A stretch of DNA of 64,000 nt from Alphaproteobacteria bacterium (GCA_020632875.1 JACKET010000010.1:62001-126000), one strand, 5' to 3'. Counted from the first letter of the stretch, positions 1 through 9,768 are shown. Notes: generated from the letters alone by a model not told the origin. Program-made: numbers and translations.

Positions 1-70
1 GAGCGACATCCTGAACCAGAGCGACACCGTCGTGGTCGCGGGCAGCTGGGTCGTGCTCTTCCGCGACTGA
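1..70 (+). CDS. C-terminal tail of a gene entering from the left edge
   Basis: Reading from base 2, the frame is open up to a TGA at 68-70 and encodes about 22 residues ending in VVLFRD. The next gene starts 68 bases later on the same strand. There is too little sequence to name a family. It is listed only because the frame is open to the edge and the stop falls just before a plausible start region. Confidence 0.4.
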   Translation, partial: SDILNQSDTVVVAGSWVVLFRD

Positions 71-138
71 GGTGCGGCGGGGTTTCTGTGCCGATCGCGT
101 GACATCCGGATACCGTCCAGAGGTTTCGCGGAGCCCGC

Positions 139-2661
139 ATGTCCCTCCTGCTGCTCGCCCTGTTCGCCTGCAAGTCCGACGACGCGGAGACCGATCCGCC
201 CGTCGACGTCGACCTCACCGCGCGGCTCGGCCCCGGAGAGGTCCGCGCGGGCGTCGTCACCGACGAAGCCGCCCTGTTCGGCGGCGTGAGCGCCGAGGGG
301 CGCGCCGGCGACATCAAGATCTACAACGACCGCGTCCAGTTCGTGATCCAGGGCGCGCGGTCGGGCTCCTACTACCTGCAGACCGGCGGCGGCGTGATCG
401 ACGCCGACATCGTGCGGCCCGAGGGCGAGGTCGGCCGCGACATCGTCGACGAGTGGTGCGTGATGCTCGGCTTCGGCCGGCTGCTCGAGCCCACGTCCGT
501 CGAGGTCGTGAGCGATGGCACCGACGGCGCGGCGGTCGTCCGCGTCACCGGGCAGGACGTGCCGCTGGCCCTGCTCCTGGGCGTGCTCGAGAACCCCGCG
601 TTCTTCCCCGCACAGGGGCTCGACGCGGTCACCGAGTACCGGCTCGAGCCCGACTCCTGGCTGCTCGAGGTCACCACCACCGTCACGGCCAGCACGCCCG
701 TGTCGAACTTCGCGATGGGCGACCTCATCATGGGCGCGCCCGAGCTCGCCGACTCGTGGCGGCCCGGCACGGGGCTCCAGCCCGCCGACGGCCCGCGCCA
801 GCTCACCGGATACATCGCCCACCACAATGACGGCGCGGTCGCGCTGATCGGCAAGGGCCAGCCGCTCGAGGCCGGCGGGGCGGCCGATCTCATCGCGGCC
901 CTCGCGGATCTGGTGCTGGGCTTCGAGCCGTCCGCCGATCTCGCGGCCGGCGAGACCCGCTCCTGGACGCGGTACTACGCCGCGGGCCCCGACCTCGCGA
1001 CGCTCACCGACGCCGCGCTCGGCGGCGAGGCGCTCACCGGCGTCGTGACCGCACCCGACGGCCCCGTGGCGGGCGCCCGGGTGCACGTCCTGCGCAACGG
1101 CGCGCCCTACACCATCGCCGTGACGGATGCCGAGGGCGCGTACTCGGCGCTCGTCCCCTCCCTCGCGGAGGCCTCGGTGGCCGTCGATGGCCGCGGCCGC
1201 GGCATGTTCTTCGATCTGCCCGAAGGCTCCGCCGCATGGCCCGCCTTCGCGTCCGACCCCGTGTTCGAGCGCGCCGCGGCGACGCTGACCGCCGGGTCCC
1301 CGCGTCCTCCCCTGGCCCAGGGGCGCGGCGTCGATGTCGACGGCACCGACCTCGGCCAGCCCGGCACGGTCACCGTCAGCGTCGCAGACGGCCTGCCCTT
1401 CACCGTGCGCATCGGCTCGCACGCGCCCGACTCCGAGGATCGGCGCCTCGTGCGCGGGCGTCCCGATCAGCTCGCCGCGGCGGGCTGGTCGCGCGGCGGC
1501 CCGATCACCCTGCAGGTCGAGCCGGGCACGTGGGACATCCTCGTGCACCGCGGCATGCGCTACGAGATCGACACCGGCACCGTCGACGTCGTCGCCGGCG
1601 GCGGCCAGCACTACGCCGCCACGCTCACGAAGGCGTACGAGCACCCCGGCTACCTGCTCGGCGACCCGCACTCGCACGCGAGCCCCAGCGGCGACGGCGA
1701 GGTGTCGATGGACGAGCGCATCCTCGTCACCGCGGCGGGCGGCGTGCAGCTCCACTTCGGCAGCGACCACGACCGCGTCGCCGACTACCGGCCCCTCGTC
1801 GCGGCCCTCGGGCTCGACCCCGTCCTCACGAGCGTCGTGGCCGACGAGGTGTCGAGTGTGCTGCGCGGGCACATGAACACGTACCCGCTCGAGCCCGACC
1901 GCTCGCTCGACAACAACGGCGCCGTGGCCTGGTGGATCGACATCCCGGCCGACACCGAAGACCTCGTCCGCAAGATCCGCGAGCGGCACGGCGATGTCGT
2001 CGTGCAGTCGAACCATCCGCTCGACAGCGGCGTGGCCGAGTCCGCCGACTGGTCGCCCGGCTACATCGGCAGCCCCGACTTCTGGAGCACCGAGCTCGAC
2101 GCCATCGAGGTCCTCAACGACGGCCAGCACGACGACTACTTCCAGGTCTACGTCGACCTCGTGAACCGCGGCTACATGCTCACGCCCGTCGGGGTGAGCG
2201 ACTCGCACGGCCACTTCCAGAGCACGCCCGGCATCAACGGCACGTTCATCGGCCTCGGCACCGACGACCCCACCGCGTACCGCAACGAAGACCTCCTGCA
2301 CGCCTACGCGGCCGACCGCACCATCGCGAGCCTCGGCGTGTTCCTCGACCTCTCGATCGCCCCGGGCAGCGTGATCTCCACGCCCCAGACACTCCAGGTC
2401 ACTGCGCGCACGCCGAGCTGGATCACGGTCGATCGCGTGAAGCTCCTCGTCGACGGCGTCGAGGCCGAGGTGGTCCCCGGGAACACCGCGACCTTCACGC
2501 TCGACGCGCCGCAGGATGCCAGCTTCATCGTCGTGGCCGAGGGCGACACCCCGATGCAGCCCGTGACCGGCCGCCGCCCGTGGGCCGCGAGCGCCGCCAT
2601 CCGCCTCGACGTCGACGGGAACGGCTGGACCCCGCCGCTCCCGCCCCTCGAGCTCGACTGA
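139..2661 (+). CDS. Lipoprotein with CehA/McbA-type PHP metallohydrolase domain
   Basis: An 840-residue predicted lipoprotein. The first 11 residues form a short hydrophobic signal ending in a lipobox-like LFAC. Around residues 300-355 there is a carboxypeptidase-regulatory-like fold (GVVTAPDGPVAGARV). From about residue 505 comes a PHP-like metal site: GDPHSHASPSGDG, then FGSDHD, then SNHPLD near 625 and VSDSHGHF near 685. These histidines and aspartates match the metal-ligand pattern of the CehA/McbA branch of the PHP superfamily, whose characterised members are hydrolases; the substrate here is unknown. The start is ATG with GGAG five bases upstream. The stop TGA shares a base with the next ATG, so the two genes are probably translated together. 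Fold and export are well supported, the reaction is not. Confidence 0.8.
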   Translation: MSLLLLALFACKSDDAETDPPVDVDLTARLGPGEVRAGVVTDEAALFGGVSAEGRAGDIKIYNDRVQFVIQGARSGSYYLQTGGGVIDADIVRPEGEVGRDIVDEWCVMLGFGRLLEPTSVEVVSDGTDGAAVVRVTGQDVPLALLLGVLENPAFFPAQGLDAVTEYRLEPDSWLLEVTTTVTASTPVSNFAMGDLIMGAPELADSWRPGTGLQPADGPRQLTGYIAHHNDGAVALIGKGQPLEAGGAADLIAALADLVLGFEPSADLAAGETRSWTRYYAAGPDLATLTDAALGGEALTGVVTAPDGPVAGARVHVLRNGAPYTIAVTDAEGAYSALVPSLAEASVAVDGRGRGMFFDLPEGSAAWPAFASDPVFERAAATLTAGSPRPPLAQGRGVDVDGTDLGQPGTVTVSVADGLPFTVRIGSHAPDSEDRRLVRGRPDQLAAAGWSRGGPITLQVEPGTWDILVHRGMRYEIDTGTVDVVAGGGQHYAATLTKAYEHPGYLLGDPHSHASPSGDGEVSMDERILVTAAGGVQLHFGSDHDRVADYRPLVAALGLDPVLTSVVADEVSSVLRGHMNTYPLEPDRSLDNNGAVAWWIDIPADTEDLVRKIRERHGDVVVQSNHPLDSGVAESADWSPGYIGSPDFWSTELDAIEVLNDGQHDDYFQVYVDLVNRGYMLTPVGVSDSHGHFQSTPGINGTFIGLGTDDPTAYRNEDLLHAYAADRTIASLGVFLDLSIAPGSVISTPQTLQVTARTPSWITVDRVKLLVDGVEAEVVPGNTATFTLDAPQDASFIVVAEGDTPMQPVTGRRPWAASAAIRLDVDGNGWTPPLPPLELD

Positions 2662-3275
2662 TGGACCGGCGGGTCGTCGGGGTCCTCGGGGTGTCGGCGG
2701 TGCTGCTCGGCCTCGGGCTGATGTTCGCGCTGTTCGGGGGCGCGCCCGAGGCAGCGACTGCCACCCCGGAGGGCGCGGCGAAGGAGCGCAAGGTGACGCG
2801 GTTCGCCCCGTCTCCGTCGGGCCCGGAGCGCGGTGAGGCCGCGTCGGCACCGAGCGGGAAGGCGCCACCCTCTCCCGAGCAGACGGAGGCGAATCCGGAT
2901 GGGGACCCCGTCGACGCGGGCGAGCCGGACGGGGACGCTCCGGAGGTGCCCGACATCGGCATCGAGGTGAGCGCGTGGCCGGTCTCGGCGGACGGGATCA
3001 AGGGCGCGATGGGCGAGGTCACGCCCGCGATCAAGGGCTGCTACGACACGCACCTGGCGGACGTGCCGGACCTCGCAGGCCGCCTGGCCGTCGGCTTCAC
3101 CATCGAGGAGGTCGAGGGCGTCGGTCGGATCACGGCGGTCGAGGCCCGCGAGAGCACCGTCGACGACGGGCCCCTCGAGGCGTGCGTGCTCGACGTCGTC
3201 CGCGCGCTGCAGTTCGACGCGCCCGAGCACGGCCAGCTCCACGTCAACTACCCGTTCCTCTTCTCGAACGAGTAG
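2661..3275 (+). CDS. Membrane-anchored AgmX/PglI C-terminal domain protein
   Basis: A 204-residue protein with one N-terminal membrane helix (about residues 5-25), a long Pro/Ala/Glu/Gly-rich linker (30-95) and a C-terminal domain from about 105. This domain has the pattern IKGCYDT, then a G-x-L-x-V-x-F-x-I strand, then LEACV and a final NYPFLF. That pattern is typical of the AgmX/PglI C-terminal domain family common in myxobacteria and resembles TonB-type periplasmic domains; the two conserved Cys probably pair. The ATG overlaps the stop of the upstream PHP lipoprotein gene by one base. A periplasm-spanning structural or gliding/adhesion-related role is possible, but no function can be read from the sequence. 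Confidence 0.75.
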   Translation: MDRRVVGVLGVSAVLLGLGLMFALFGGAPEAATATPEGAAKERKVTRFAPSPSGPERGEAASAPSGKAPPSPEQTEANPDGDPVDAGEPDGDAPEVPDIGIEVSAWPVSADGIKGAMGEVTPAIKGCYDTHLADVPDLAGRLAVGFTIEEVEGVGRITAVEARESTVDDGPLEACVLDVVRALQFDAPEHGQLHVNYPFLFSNE

Positions 3276-3278
3276 CGC

Positions 3279-5033
3279 CTACCGCTCCCAGAGCGCGATG
3301 CGCCCGACCTTCCCGGACTGCTCGTAGAACGTGAGCCCGAGCCGATCGTAGTACGCGGTGCGGTCGAGCCCGTAGAGCGGGTCGCTCACGAGGTCGGACG
3401 GCGCGCCGAGCGCGCCCTGAACGGCGTCGAAGGGCTTGCCGACCGACACCCCCTTCACGGCGAGGTCGCACGGCGTCCAGCACTCGAGGCCCACCACGGC
3501 ATCCGCGCTGAACAGGGCGCTGACGCCCTTGTCGGTCCACAGCCAGTAGACGTTCAGCCCGATGTCGTCGCCGTCTTCGACGCTCGGGTTGCCCAGGACC
3601 CCGCGCACGGCCTTCGGATCCATGCCGAGCGCCAGGGAGCCCAGCGCCAGCGCGTCGCCCGACACGGGGGCCTCTGCCGGAGCGCCGAGTCGCGTGAGCG
3701 CCGCGCGGGCCCGGTCGGTCATCCGGCCTTCGGTGAGCAGCGCCTTCCACAGCGCCGCGGCGGCCTTCGCGTCGCCCCCCTGCTCCGCGAGCACGGCGAG
3801 GTTCGCGCGCGCGTGCGGGTTGCCCGGATCGGCTGCGAGCGCCGCGTCGAAGCGCTTCTTCGCGGCTGCGGCGTCGCCCGACGCGGCCTCGACGATGCCG
3901 AGGTCGACGAGCACCGCGGCGTCGGCCCCGCTGCTGAGCGCGTCGGCGCGCGTGAGGAAGGTGCGGGCCTCGTCGAGCCGCTCGGCGTGCCGGGCCATCA
4001 CGCCCAGCATGACGAGGCACTCGGGCGCGTTGGGGTCGATGGCGAGGGCCTTGCTGCACGCGTCGCGCGCGCGATCCATGTGGATCGACCCGCCCGCCCG
4101 GAGCGTCACGTCGTTGCGGATGCGGACCGGCACCCGATCGACCCACGTGTCGTTCGCTTCGGCCAGGCCCTGCTCGAGGTGCGCCGCCGCGAGGTTCGAC
4201 CAGCCGGCGACGGACTTCGGGAACAGCGTCAGGAACTCCTGGAACGCCTCGACGGCCATCTCGTCGAGCCCGGCCGACAGCGCGCTCAGGCCGACGTCGA
4301 ACTTGCGGTGCGTGGTCTCCATCGCGGCCCGCCCGCGGCCGAGCTCGGCGATGCGGTCTTCGAAGGAGGGGTGGTTCGCGATGTCCTTCATCTCCTCGGG
4401 GATCGGGCCGACCGCCTCGTGGAGCTTCTTCATCGCGCGCTCGGCGGCGGCCGCCGGGACGCCCGCCCGCACGGTGTAGAGCTGGCCGTACAGGTCGGCC
4501 TCGAACTCGAGCTGGCGCCCGTAGCGCGCCATCATCCGCTCGATCTCCATCGCGGCGGCCTCGGCCTGCCCGCGGTCGGCGGCGTTCATCGCCGTCTCGG
4601 CGACCGACAGCGTCTCGGTCGCCATCCGCAGGTTCTCGGTGGTCGCGTAGTGCCGCAGCAGCACGTGGCTGATCTCGTGGGCCAGCACGAACGTCAGCTC
4701 TTCGTCGTCGAACAGCTCGACCGCGCCGCGGTTCACGACCAGGAACCCGCCCGGGTACGCCGACGCGTTGATCTCGGGGGAGTCGGACACGATGACGTTC
4801 ACGACGAGATCCGGACGGTCGCTCGCGGCCAGCACGCGGCGCGTGACCCCTTCGACGCGCCGCACGATGGCGGGGTCGTCGATCTTGCCGTACAGCCAGC
4901 CGGACAGCTCGACGTAGCTCGCCCCGATCCGGTAGTCGTCGCTCGCCGTGAGCGCGTGCGTCGACACCAGGTCGGCGAACGCGTTCTGCGCAGAAGCCGC
5001 GAAACCGAGGAAGAGCAGCGGGACCATGGTCAC
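3279..5033 (-). CDS. M48-family metalloprotease with TPR repeats
   Basis: A 584-residue exported protein. A signal peptide covers about residues 1-20. The M48 zinc motif HEISH lies near residue 117, followed by LLRH, and the third ligand region EFEADLYG lies near 178. This matches BepA/YfgC-like periplasmic proteases, which pair an M48 domain with TPRs and work in outer-membrane protein quality control. Residues about 235-480 hold helical TPR-like repeats; the last 100 residues (LALGSLALGMDPKAVRGVLG onward) form an extra domain I do not recognise. The start used is GTG with GGAG at good spacing; an ATG six bases downstream is an alternative. It lies 24 bases after a small Cys-rich lipoprotein gene, probably in one operon, and meets the gene at 3,275 tail to tail. 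Confidence 0.85.
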   Translation of the reverse strand: MTMVPLLFLGFAASAQNAFADLVSTHALTASDDYRIGASYVELSGWLYGKIDDPAIVRRVEGVTRRVLAASDRPDLVVNVIVSDSPEINASAYPGGFLVVNRGAVELFDDEELTFVLAHEISHVLLRHYATTENLRMATETLSVAETAMNAADRGQAEAAAMEIERMMARYGRQLEFEADLYGQLYTVRAGVPAAAAERAMKKLHEAVGPIPEEMKDIANHPSFEDRIAELGRGRAAMETTHRKFDVGLSALSAGLDEMAVEAFQEFLTLFPKSVAGWSNLAAAHLEQGLAEANDTWVDRVPVRIRNDVTLRAGGSIHMDRARDACSKALAIDPNAPECLVMLGVMARHAERLDEARTFLTRADALSSGADAAVLVDLGIVEAASGDAAAAKKRFDAALAADPGNPHARANLAVLAEQGGDAKAAAALWKALLTEGRMTDRARAALTRLGAPAEAPVSGDALALGSLALGMDPKAVRGVLGNPSVEDGDDIGLNVYWLWTDKGVSALFSADAVVGLECWTPCDLAVKGVSVGKPFDAVQGALGAPSDLVSDPLYGLDRTAYYDRLGLTFYEQSGKVGRIALWER

Positions 5034-5057
5034 CCCCGCTCCAGGCTTAACGGGCCA

Positions 5058-5432
5058 TCACTCGACCAGCGCGCACTTGAAGTCGACGCACTCGGCGGCG
5101 GGCTTGGCGCACTCTTCCGCCTTGCACTCGACGGAGGCGCACGCCTCGGCGGGGCGCTTGTGCTTCGCCGCGACGGCCTCGGCGCTGCTCTTGTTGGAGG
5201 CGACCACCTTGTGGCCGCAGCAGCAGTCGAGATCGACGACGGTGCAATCGGCGTTGCCGAGACAGGTCATCTGGTTCGTCTCGAGCTCGACCTCGAGGGG
5301 AGCGAGCTCGCCCGCGGGCTCGGGAGCAGGTGCGGGCGCTTCGGTGGGCTCGGGCTCCGCGTGCGGAACGGGCTTCTCGGCGGGCTCTCCGCCGCACGCC
5401 ATCAGCGTGGCGGCGAGCTGGAACGGGAACAT
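5058..5432 (-). CDS. Small Cys-rich lipoprotein
   Basis: A 124-residue protein with a short signal ending in the lipobox LMAC (Cys13), a Pro/Glu/Ala-rich spacer (residues 18-50), then a compact domain with about ten cysteines, including a CCC cluster after VVDLD. The cysteines suggest a disulfide-rich surface domain. GGAGG lies four bases before the ATG. It is transcribed ahead of the M48 protease and divergently from the gene at 5,521. I do not recognise a family; similar small lipoproteins with 'NADCTVV' followed by Cys pairs occur in myxobacterial proteomes, from memory and unverified. Confidence 0.7.
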   Translation of the reverse strand: MFPFQLAATLMACGGEPAEKPVPHAEPEPTEAPAPAPEPAGELAPLEVELETNQMTCLGNADCTVVDLDCCCGHKVVASNKSSAEAVAAKHKRPAEACASVECKAEECAKPAAECVDFKCALVE

Positions 5433-5520
5433 CGAGCCTCCTCGGTGGGTCTCGGAACGCGCCCGTCATACCTCAGCCCATCCGGCGTATGCCATGATTC
5501 GCCCAATCTGGAGGAGTCGG

Positions 5521-6030
5521 ATGGATGCCCGAATCGGCTGGAGCCTGTCCGCCGTTGGCCTGGTCGTCATGTTCATCGGAGCGCGCATCTACGTGGGTCG
5601 CGCCATCGAGCGCGAGGCCACCGAGGCCACCGGGAGTGGCCCCGCTGCACCGCTCGCGCCCCGTCCCGCGCGGGTGAAGCCCGAGCGGCCCCCCGACCCG
5701 CTGAACCCCCTGAAGGACGTGTACGGCCGCGTCATCGGGATCGGCGAGGACGCCTCGCCCGAGTCGATCGCCGACGCCCATCGCGCGCTCGACGACGCGC
5801 TCGCCCTGCCGATCGAGTGGACCCCCGACCTCGCCGAGCGCGCGCAGAAGATGCTCGACGACCTCGAGAACAAGGTCGACCGGCTGCCCGTCGCCGACGC
5901 GAAGCTGAAGGCCCACACGCTCGACACCCGCGTGAAGCTCGCCGAGCGGGCAGGCGCCCCCGATGCCGACGCCGCGGCGAGGCTCGAGGCCCTGCGCGCA
6001 TCCGACCCCGAGGCGTTCCGCTGGGAGTGA
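5521..6030 (+). CDS. Single-pass membrane protein, function unknown
   Basis: 169 residues: an N-terminal membrane helix (about 8-25), a Pro/Arg-rich linker (40-65), then a helical, charged domain (75-165) that looks like two or three alpha-helices. There is a GGAG about eight bases before the ATG. The last four bases (GTGA) contain the start of the next gene, so the two are coupled. No catalytic motif is visible. It may be an assembly partner of the downstream two-helix membrane protein, judging only by the overlap. Confidence 0.65.
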   Translation: MDARIGWSLSAVGLVVMFIGARIYVGRAIEREATEATGSGPAAPLAPRPARVKPERPPDPLNPLKDVYGRVIGIGEDASPESIADAHRALDDALALPIEWTPDLAERAQKMLDDLENKVDRLPVADAKLKAHTLDTRVKLAERAGAPDADAAARLEALRASDPEAFRWE

Positions 6031-7595
6031 CGTCCGACCGGTTCGAGGTCCTGCACCGGTTCGCGGCCGAAGCGCCACGCGACGTGCAGCGCACGGCCGC
6101 GGGGCTCCGGATCGCCTTGAAGCACGCGCCTCCTGTCGTGATCCACGACGCGCAGTGCGTCGTGACCTGCCGCGGCGAGCGCATCGCGCTGGAAGAGGTC
6201 GTCGGCGTGCACATCGCCTACGAGACCCGGATGTTCGAGCCGCAGATCCTGGCCCAGCTGTCGCTCCGGACCCGTCGCGGCCGGGTGGCGCTGTTCCCCG
6301 CCCCGGTGGTCGTGTACGCGCGCGGCCAGGCGCACAATCCACCCGGCCACCTGCGATGGATCGCGCAGCAGATCGCGCGGGTCGCCTCGCGCGCGAGCGG
6401 CGCCGAGGTCGTCGTGTCGCCGGCGCGCAGCGAGCAGCCCGTCCCCGAGCCGCGCTGGACCGAGCTCCCCGCCGCCCTGGGCCCCGAGCTGCCCAGCGAC
6501 GCGCGCGAAGACGGCGCGGCGCTCGTGTGGGTCGACCGGTCGTTCGCGGGGCGGTTCGCTGCGATGGGCCTGCTGGTCGCCGTGCTCGTCATCGCGCCCG
6601 CGACGCTGGTCGGGCTCGCGGCGACGCTGTCCCTCGCCTCGCAGCTCGGTGTGGACGCGGACGCGCTGGTCCTCCTGTTGTGGGCAGCCGCGGGCCTCGT
6701 GGCGTGTCTCGGCCTGCTGCCGTTCGGCTGGCTCGCGATCCGCGCACGCACGCACCGCGCCGACGCGAACGGCATCGCGCTCGACCGCTCTCCGACGGAG
6801 CGGATCGCATGGCCCGCCGCGGATGGCCTCGTGCTGACGGGACGCGTGGGCAGCGCGGTCGACCTGCGCACCCGGCGCGGCCACGTCCTCCACACCTGGC
6901 GCTCGACGCGGTGGAGCACGTCGCCGCGCATCGTCGACATCCGCGCGTTCGCCGAGCGGCTCGCGGCGCTCGGCGGTGTCCCGCTCGACCTCGAGCTCCC
7001 CGCGCCGGAGGCCTGGCGCGAAGCCGAGCAGGAGCGACGCGATGGAGAGGCCCGAAAGGCCTGGTGGATCGACCTCGCGCTGCCGATCGTCTTCCACGAC
7101 CAGGAGCACGCGGCTCCCGTCGAGCCCCCGGGCGTCCAGATGAACCCGGAGGGGTGGTCGCTGCCGATCTCGAGCGCCAGCTGGGTGCGCATCGGCCGAC
7201 AGCCGATCTCGTGGAGCCGCGCCATGACGACCCGCGTGAACGCCGACGCGACGGGAGTGGGGACGGGCAGGCACCGTCGGCCGTGGAGCGAGGTCGACGG
7301 CTTCCACCTCGCGTGGCGCGCGTGGAAGGCGGGCAAGCGGGCGGACGTGGAGCGTCTGGACGGGCGGATCGAGCTGCACACCCGCGGGCGGCGGGTGCAG
7401 CTCGGCCCCTGGGTCCCCATCCGCTACGACGGCCAGGACCTGATCCCGCCCGGCGAGCTCGTGTGGCTGCGCGACACGCTGCGCGCGCTGCACGCCCAGT
7501 ACGTCGGCCATTCCGAGGGCCGGGGCACCGCGGACGACGTGCCCGAGGCCCTCCGCGAGATCGCCAGCCGGCCGCGCCAGGCCGAGACGGGCTGA
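6027..7595 (+). CDS. Membrane protein with repeated beta-rich (PH-like) segments
   Basis: 522 residues from a GTG that overlaps the previous stop (GTGA). Two closely spaced membrane helices lie near residues 175-235. Cytoplasmic-looking segments before and after show the same rhythm: a short strand, a GI/GERIALEEVVG or RPWSEVDGFHL-type strand, then LRTRRGR or LHTRGRR, ending in a helix (HLRWIAQQI, LVWLRDTLRAL). That pattern resembles bacterial PH-like domains that occur in membrane proteins, seen here two or three times. The domain call is inference. It is convergent with the methyltransferase gene, seven bases apart. Confidence 0.6.
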   Translation: MTSDRFEVLHRFAAEAPRDVQRTAAGLRIALKHAPPVVIHDAQCVVTCRGERIALEEVVGVHIAYETRMFEPQILAQLSLRTRRGRVALFPAPVVVYARGQAHNPPGHLRWIAQQIARVASRASGAEVVVSPARSEQPVPEPRWTELPAALGPELPSDAREDGAALVWVDRSFAGRFAAMGLLVAVLVIAPATLVGLAATLSLASQLGVDADALVLLLWAAAGLVACLGLLPFGWLAIRARTHRADANGIALDRSPTERIAWPAADGLVLTGRVGSAVDLRTRRGHVLHTWRSTRWSTSPRIVDIRAFAERLAALGGVPLDLELPAPEAWREAEQERRDGEARKAWWIDLALPIVFHDQEHAAPVEPPGVQMNPEGWSLPISSASWVRIGRQPISWSRAMTTRVNADATGVGTGRHRRPWSEVDGFHLAWRAWKAGKRADVERLDGRIELHTRGRRVQLGPWVPIRYDGQDLIPPGELVWLRDTLRALHAQYVGHSEGRGTADDVPEALREIASRPRQAETG

Positions 7596-7602
7596 AGCCG
7601 GG

Positions 7603-8199
7603 CTACCGCACCCGGCCCGTCGCCACGAACAGCCGCCCGCCGAAGACCCACGGCGAGCCGGGGATCCAGTGGTGCGCGTAGCCCGTCGTGCGCGCCTCCA
7701 GGCCCTCGGCGAGCGGGCGGTACAGGTCGGCCTGCGCCATCAGCGCGACCATCGTGGTCTGGGGATTCCACCGCTCGCAGCGCACGTCGAAGATCCCGAG
7801 CACCGCGCCGCCCGGCAGCGCGGCGCAGACCTTGTCGAGCACGCCCTCCCAGTCGGGGAACGTCGAGAAGCCGAGCGCACAGAACATCGCGTCCGCACCG
7901 GACAGATCGGCGTCGGCCACGTCCCCGTGGCGCACCTCGACGTTGTCCCAGCCACCCCGGGCGATGCGCTCGCGCGCGACGCCCAGCATGCCCTCCGAGA
8001 GGTCGATGCCCACGACGCGCCCGTCCGGGCCGACCGCTTCGCGGAGCAGGTCGAAGTTCTGCCCGGTCCCACAGGCCAGATCGAACACCGTGCTGCCCGG
8101 CGCCAGCCCGAGGTGCCCGATCGCCGTGGTCCGCGAGTCCCGGTACAGGTTCTCGAGCGACGCGTCGTAGAACCGCGAGAAGGTGTCGTACCAGCTCAT
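7603..8199 (-). CDS. Class I SAM-dependent methyltransferase
   Basis: 198 residues. Motif I VFDLACGTGQN lies near residues 39-49, followed by the acidic strand end VVGIDLS and the post-motif GDVADADL, all typical of class I (UbiE-like) methyltransferases. The C-terminal part carries the weaker substrate-binding half. The substrate is not evident. The ATG overlaps the stop of murJ by four bases (ATGA), which makes it the last gene of a seven-gene minus-strand run. Because it is coupled to murJ, an envelope lipid or quinone substrate is conceivable, but nothing in the sequence decides it. Confidence 0.8.
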   Translation of the reverse strand: MSWYDTFSRFYDASLENLYRDSRTTAIGHLGLAPGSTVFDLACGTGQNFDLLREAVGPDGRVVGIDLSEGMLGVARERIARGGWDNVEVRHGDVADADLSGADAMFCALGFSTFPDWEGVLDKVCAALPGGAVLGIFDVRCERWNPQTTMVALMAQADLYRPLAEGLEARTTGYAHHWIPGSPWVFGGRLFVATGRVR

Positions 8200-9755
8200 C
8201 GCCGCAGCCTCGCCGTGAGCCGCGAAGTGATGGCGCGCAGCTCGCCGATGCCCAGCAACCACGCGGCGACGCCGTACAGCGCGGCTCCACCGACGATCCC
8301 GAGCACGAACCAGCCCAGGTTGGAGGCCGTCAGCCCCTCCGACCACACCCCGTGCGAAGCCGCCCAGAACGCGAAGAGCGCCAGGGGCACCGACGCCGCG
8401 ATCATCTTCGCGAGCGGCACGAGCAGCTCGAACAGCGGCATCCGGTCGCCGAGCCGCAGGCGCAGGATCGCGAGGTACATCGCCAGCTGCGAGACCGTCG
8501 CGATCGACAGTGCGATGGCGAGCCCGTTGATGTCCATCCCCATCAGCAGGTACCCCACCACGCCGGTCACCACGACGCCGATGGCGCCCACGACGAGTAG
8601 GCTGTTGCGCTCCTCGAGGGCGAAGAAGACCTTCTTCACGATGTTCACGCCGGCGACCCCCAGCATGAACGGCGTCATGAGCTGGAGGCAGGTCGCCGTC
8701 CACGTCACGTCGTCGAGGGTGAAGCGCCCGCGCAGGAACACGAGGGACGTGAGCGGCACGGCGTAGACGAACAGGCCCACGGCGGCGGGCACGAGCAGGA
8801 AGGCGGCCAGGCGGAACGCCCCGGTGAGATCGGACCGGAAGCGATCCCAGTCCGCGTTCGCCACGGCGGTCGAGATGTTCGGCAGCAGCGCGCTGCCGAT
8901 CGCCACGGCGATGATGCCCTGCGCGAGGTCGACGAGCCGGGTGGCGTACGTGTAGCGCGACACGGCGCCATCCATCATGAAGCTCGCCATCTGGCGGAGC
9001 ACGAGGATGTTGACCTGGGCGAAGAGCCCGATCACCACGACCTTCCCGAGCTCCCGCACCACGACCTGGAACCGGTCGCCGCGGAACCCGAAGTCGAGCC
9101 CGACCGGCCCCCACAGCCGCCGCGTCCACGGCAGGTGGATCAGGATGTGCGCGATGCCGCCGACCCACACGCCCGCGACGAGCGCCCAGGCGGGCTCGTC
9201 GAACGCGTTGGCGAACAGCACGGCCACACCGGCGATCCCGGCGCTGACGAGGCCCGGCGCCACCTTCGGCACGAAGAAGTGCCCGCGGTGGTTCAGCAGG
9301 CCCTCGAAGAAGCTCACGATGCTCACCATCGTGAGGAACGGCATCAGGACCTGCGTCATCCCCACGGTGAGCGCGTACTTCTCGGGGTCGTCGGTGAACC
9401 CGTAGGCGAACGCGTAGACCAGGGCCTCCGGGAACGCCACGCCCAGCGCGACGATGCCGGCGTTGACCAGCAAGAGGGCCGTCAGCACGCGGTTCGCGAG
9501 CGTCTGCGCGCGAGCGGTACCCTCCTCGGCCTCGGCCCGCGCGATGCCCGGCACGAGCGCGCCCGTCAGGCCCTCGTCGGCGACGAACCGGCGGAAGGCG
9601 TTGGGCACGGTCCACGCCATCCAGAACGCGTCGGCCGTCGCGCCGGCGCCGAGGTAGTTCCCGATGACGACGTCGCGCACCAGCCCGAGCACCCGCGAGA
9701 GGCCCGTGCCGAGCACGCTGGCGATGAACGCCTTCACGAAGGACTGACGCGCCAT
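8196..9755 (-). CDS. murJ: Lipid II flippase MurJ
   Basis: A 519-residue polytopic protein with about 14 membrane helices. The N-terminus (SVLGTGLSRVLGLVRDVVIGNYLG) and the following FRRFVADEGLTGALVPG are signatures of the MurJ/MviN branch of the MOP flippase superfamily, and the length is normal for the family. MurJ flips undecaprenyl-diphosphate-linked peptidoglycan precursor across the inner membrane. The gene follows a two-component sensor kinase by 13 bases and is coupled to a methyltransferase. A murJ inside a two-component operon suggests that lipid II export responds to, or is co-expressed with, an envelope signal in this organism. Confidence 0.92.
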   Translation of the reverse strand: MARQSFVKAFIASVLGTGLSRVLGLVRDVVIGNYLGAGATADAFWMAWTVPNAFRRFVADEGLTGALVPGIARAEAEEGTARAQTLANRVLTALLLVNAGIVALGVAFPEALVYAFAYGFTDDPEKYALTVGMTQVLMPFLTMVSIVSFFEGLLNHRGHFFVPKVAPGLVSAGIAGVAVLFANAFDEPAWALVAGVWVGGIAHILIHLPWTRRLWGPVGLDFGFRGDRFQVVVRELGKVVVIGLFAQVNILVLRQMASFMMDGAVSRYTYATRLVDLAQGIIAVAIGSALLPNISTAVANADWDRFRSDLTGAFRLAAFLLVPAAVGLFVYAVPLTSLVFLRGRFTLDDVTWTATCLQLMTPFMLGVAGVNIVKKVFFALEERNSLLVVGAIGVVVTGVVGYLLMGMDINGLAIALSIATVSQLAMYLAILRLRLGDRMPLFELLVPLAKMIAASVPLALFAFWAASHGVWSEGLTASNLGWFVLGIVGGAALYGVAAWLLGIGELRAITSRLTARLRR

Positions 9756-9768
9756 GCCGGGGACTACC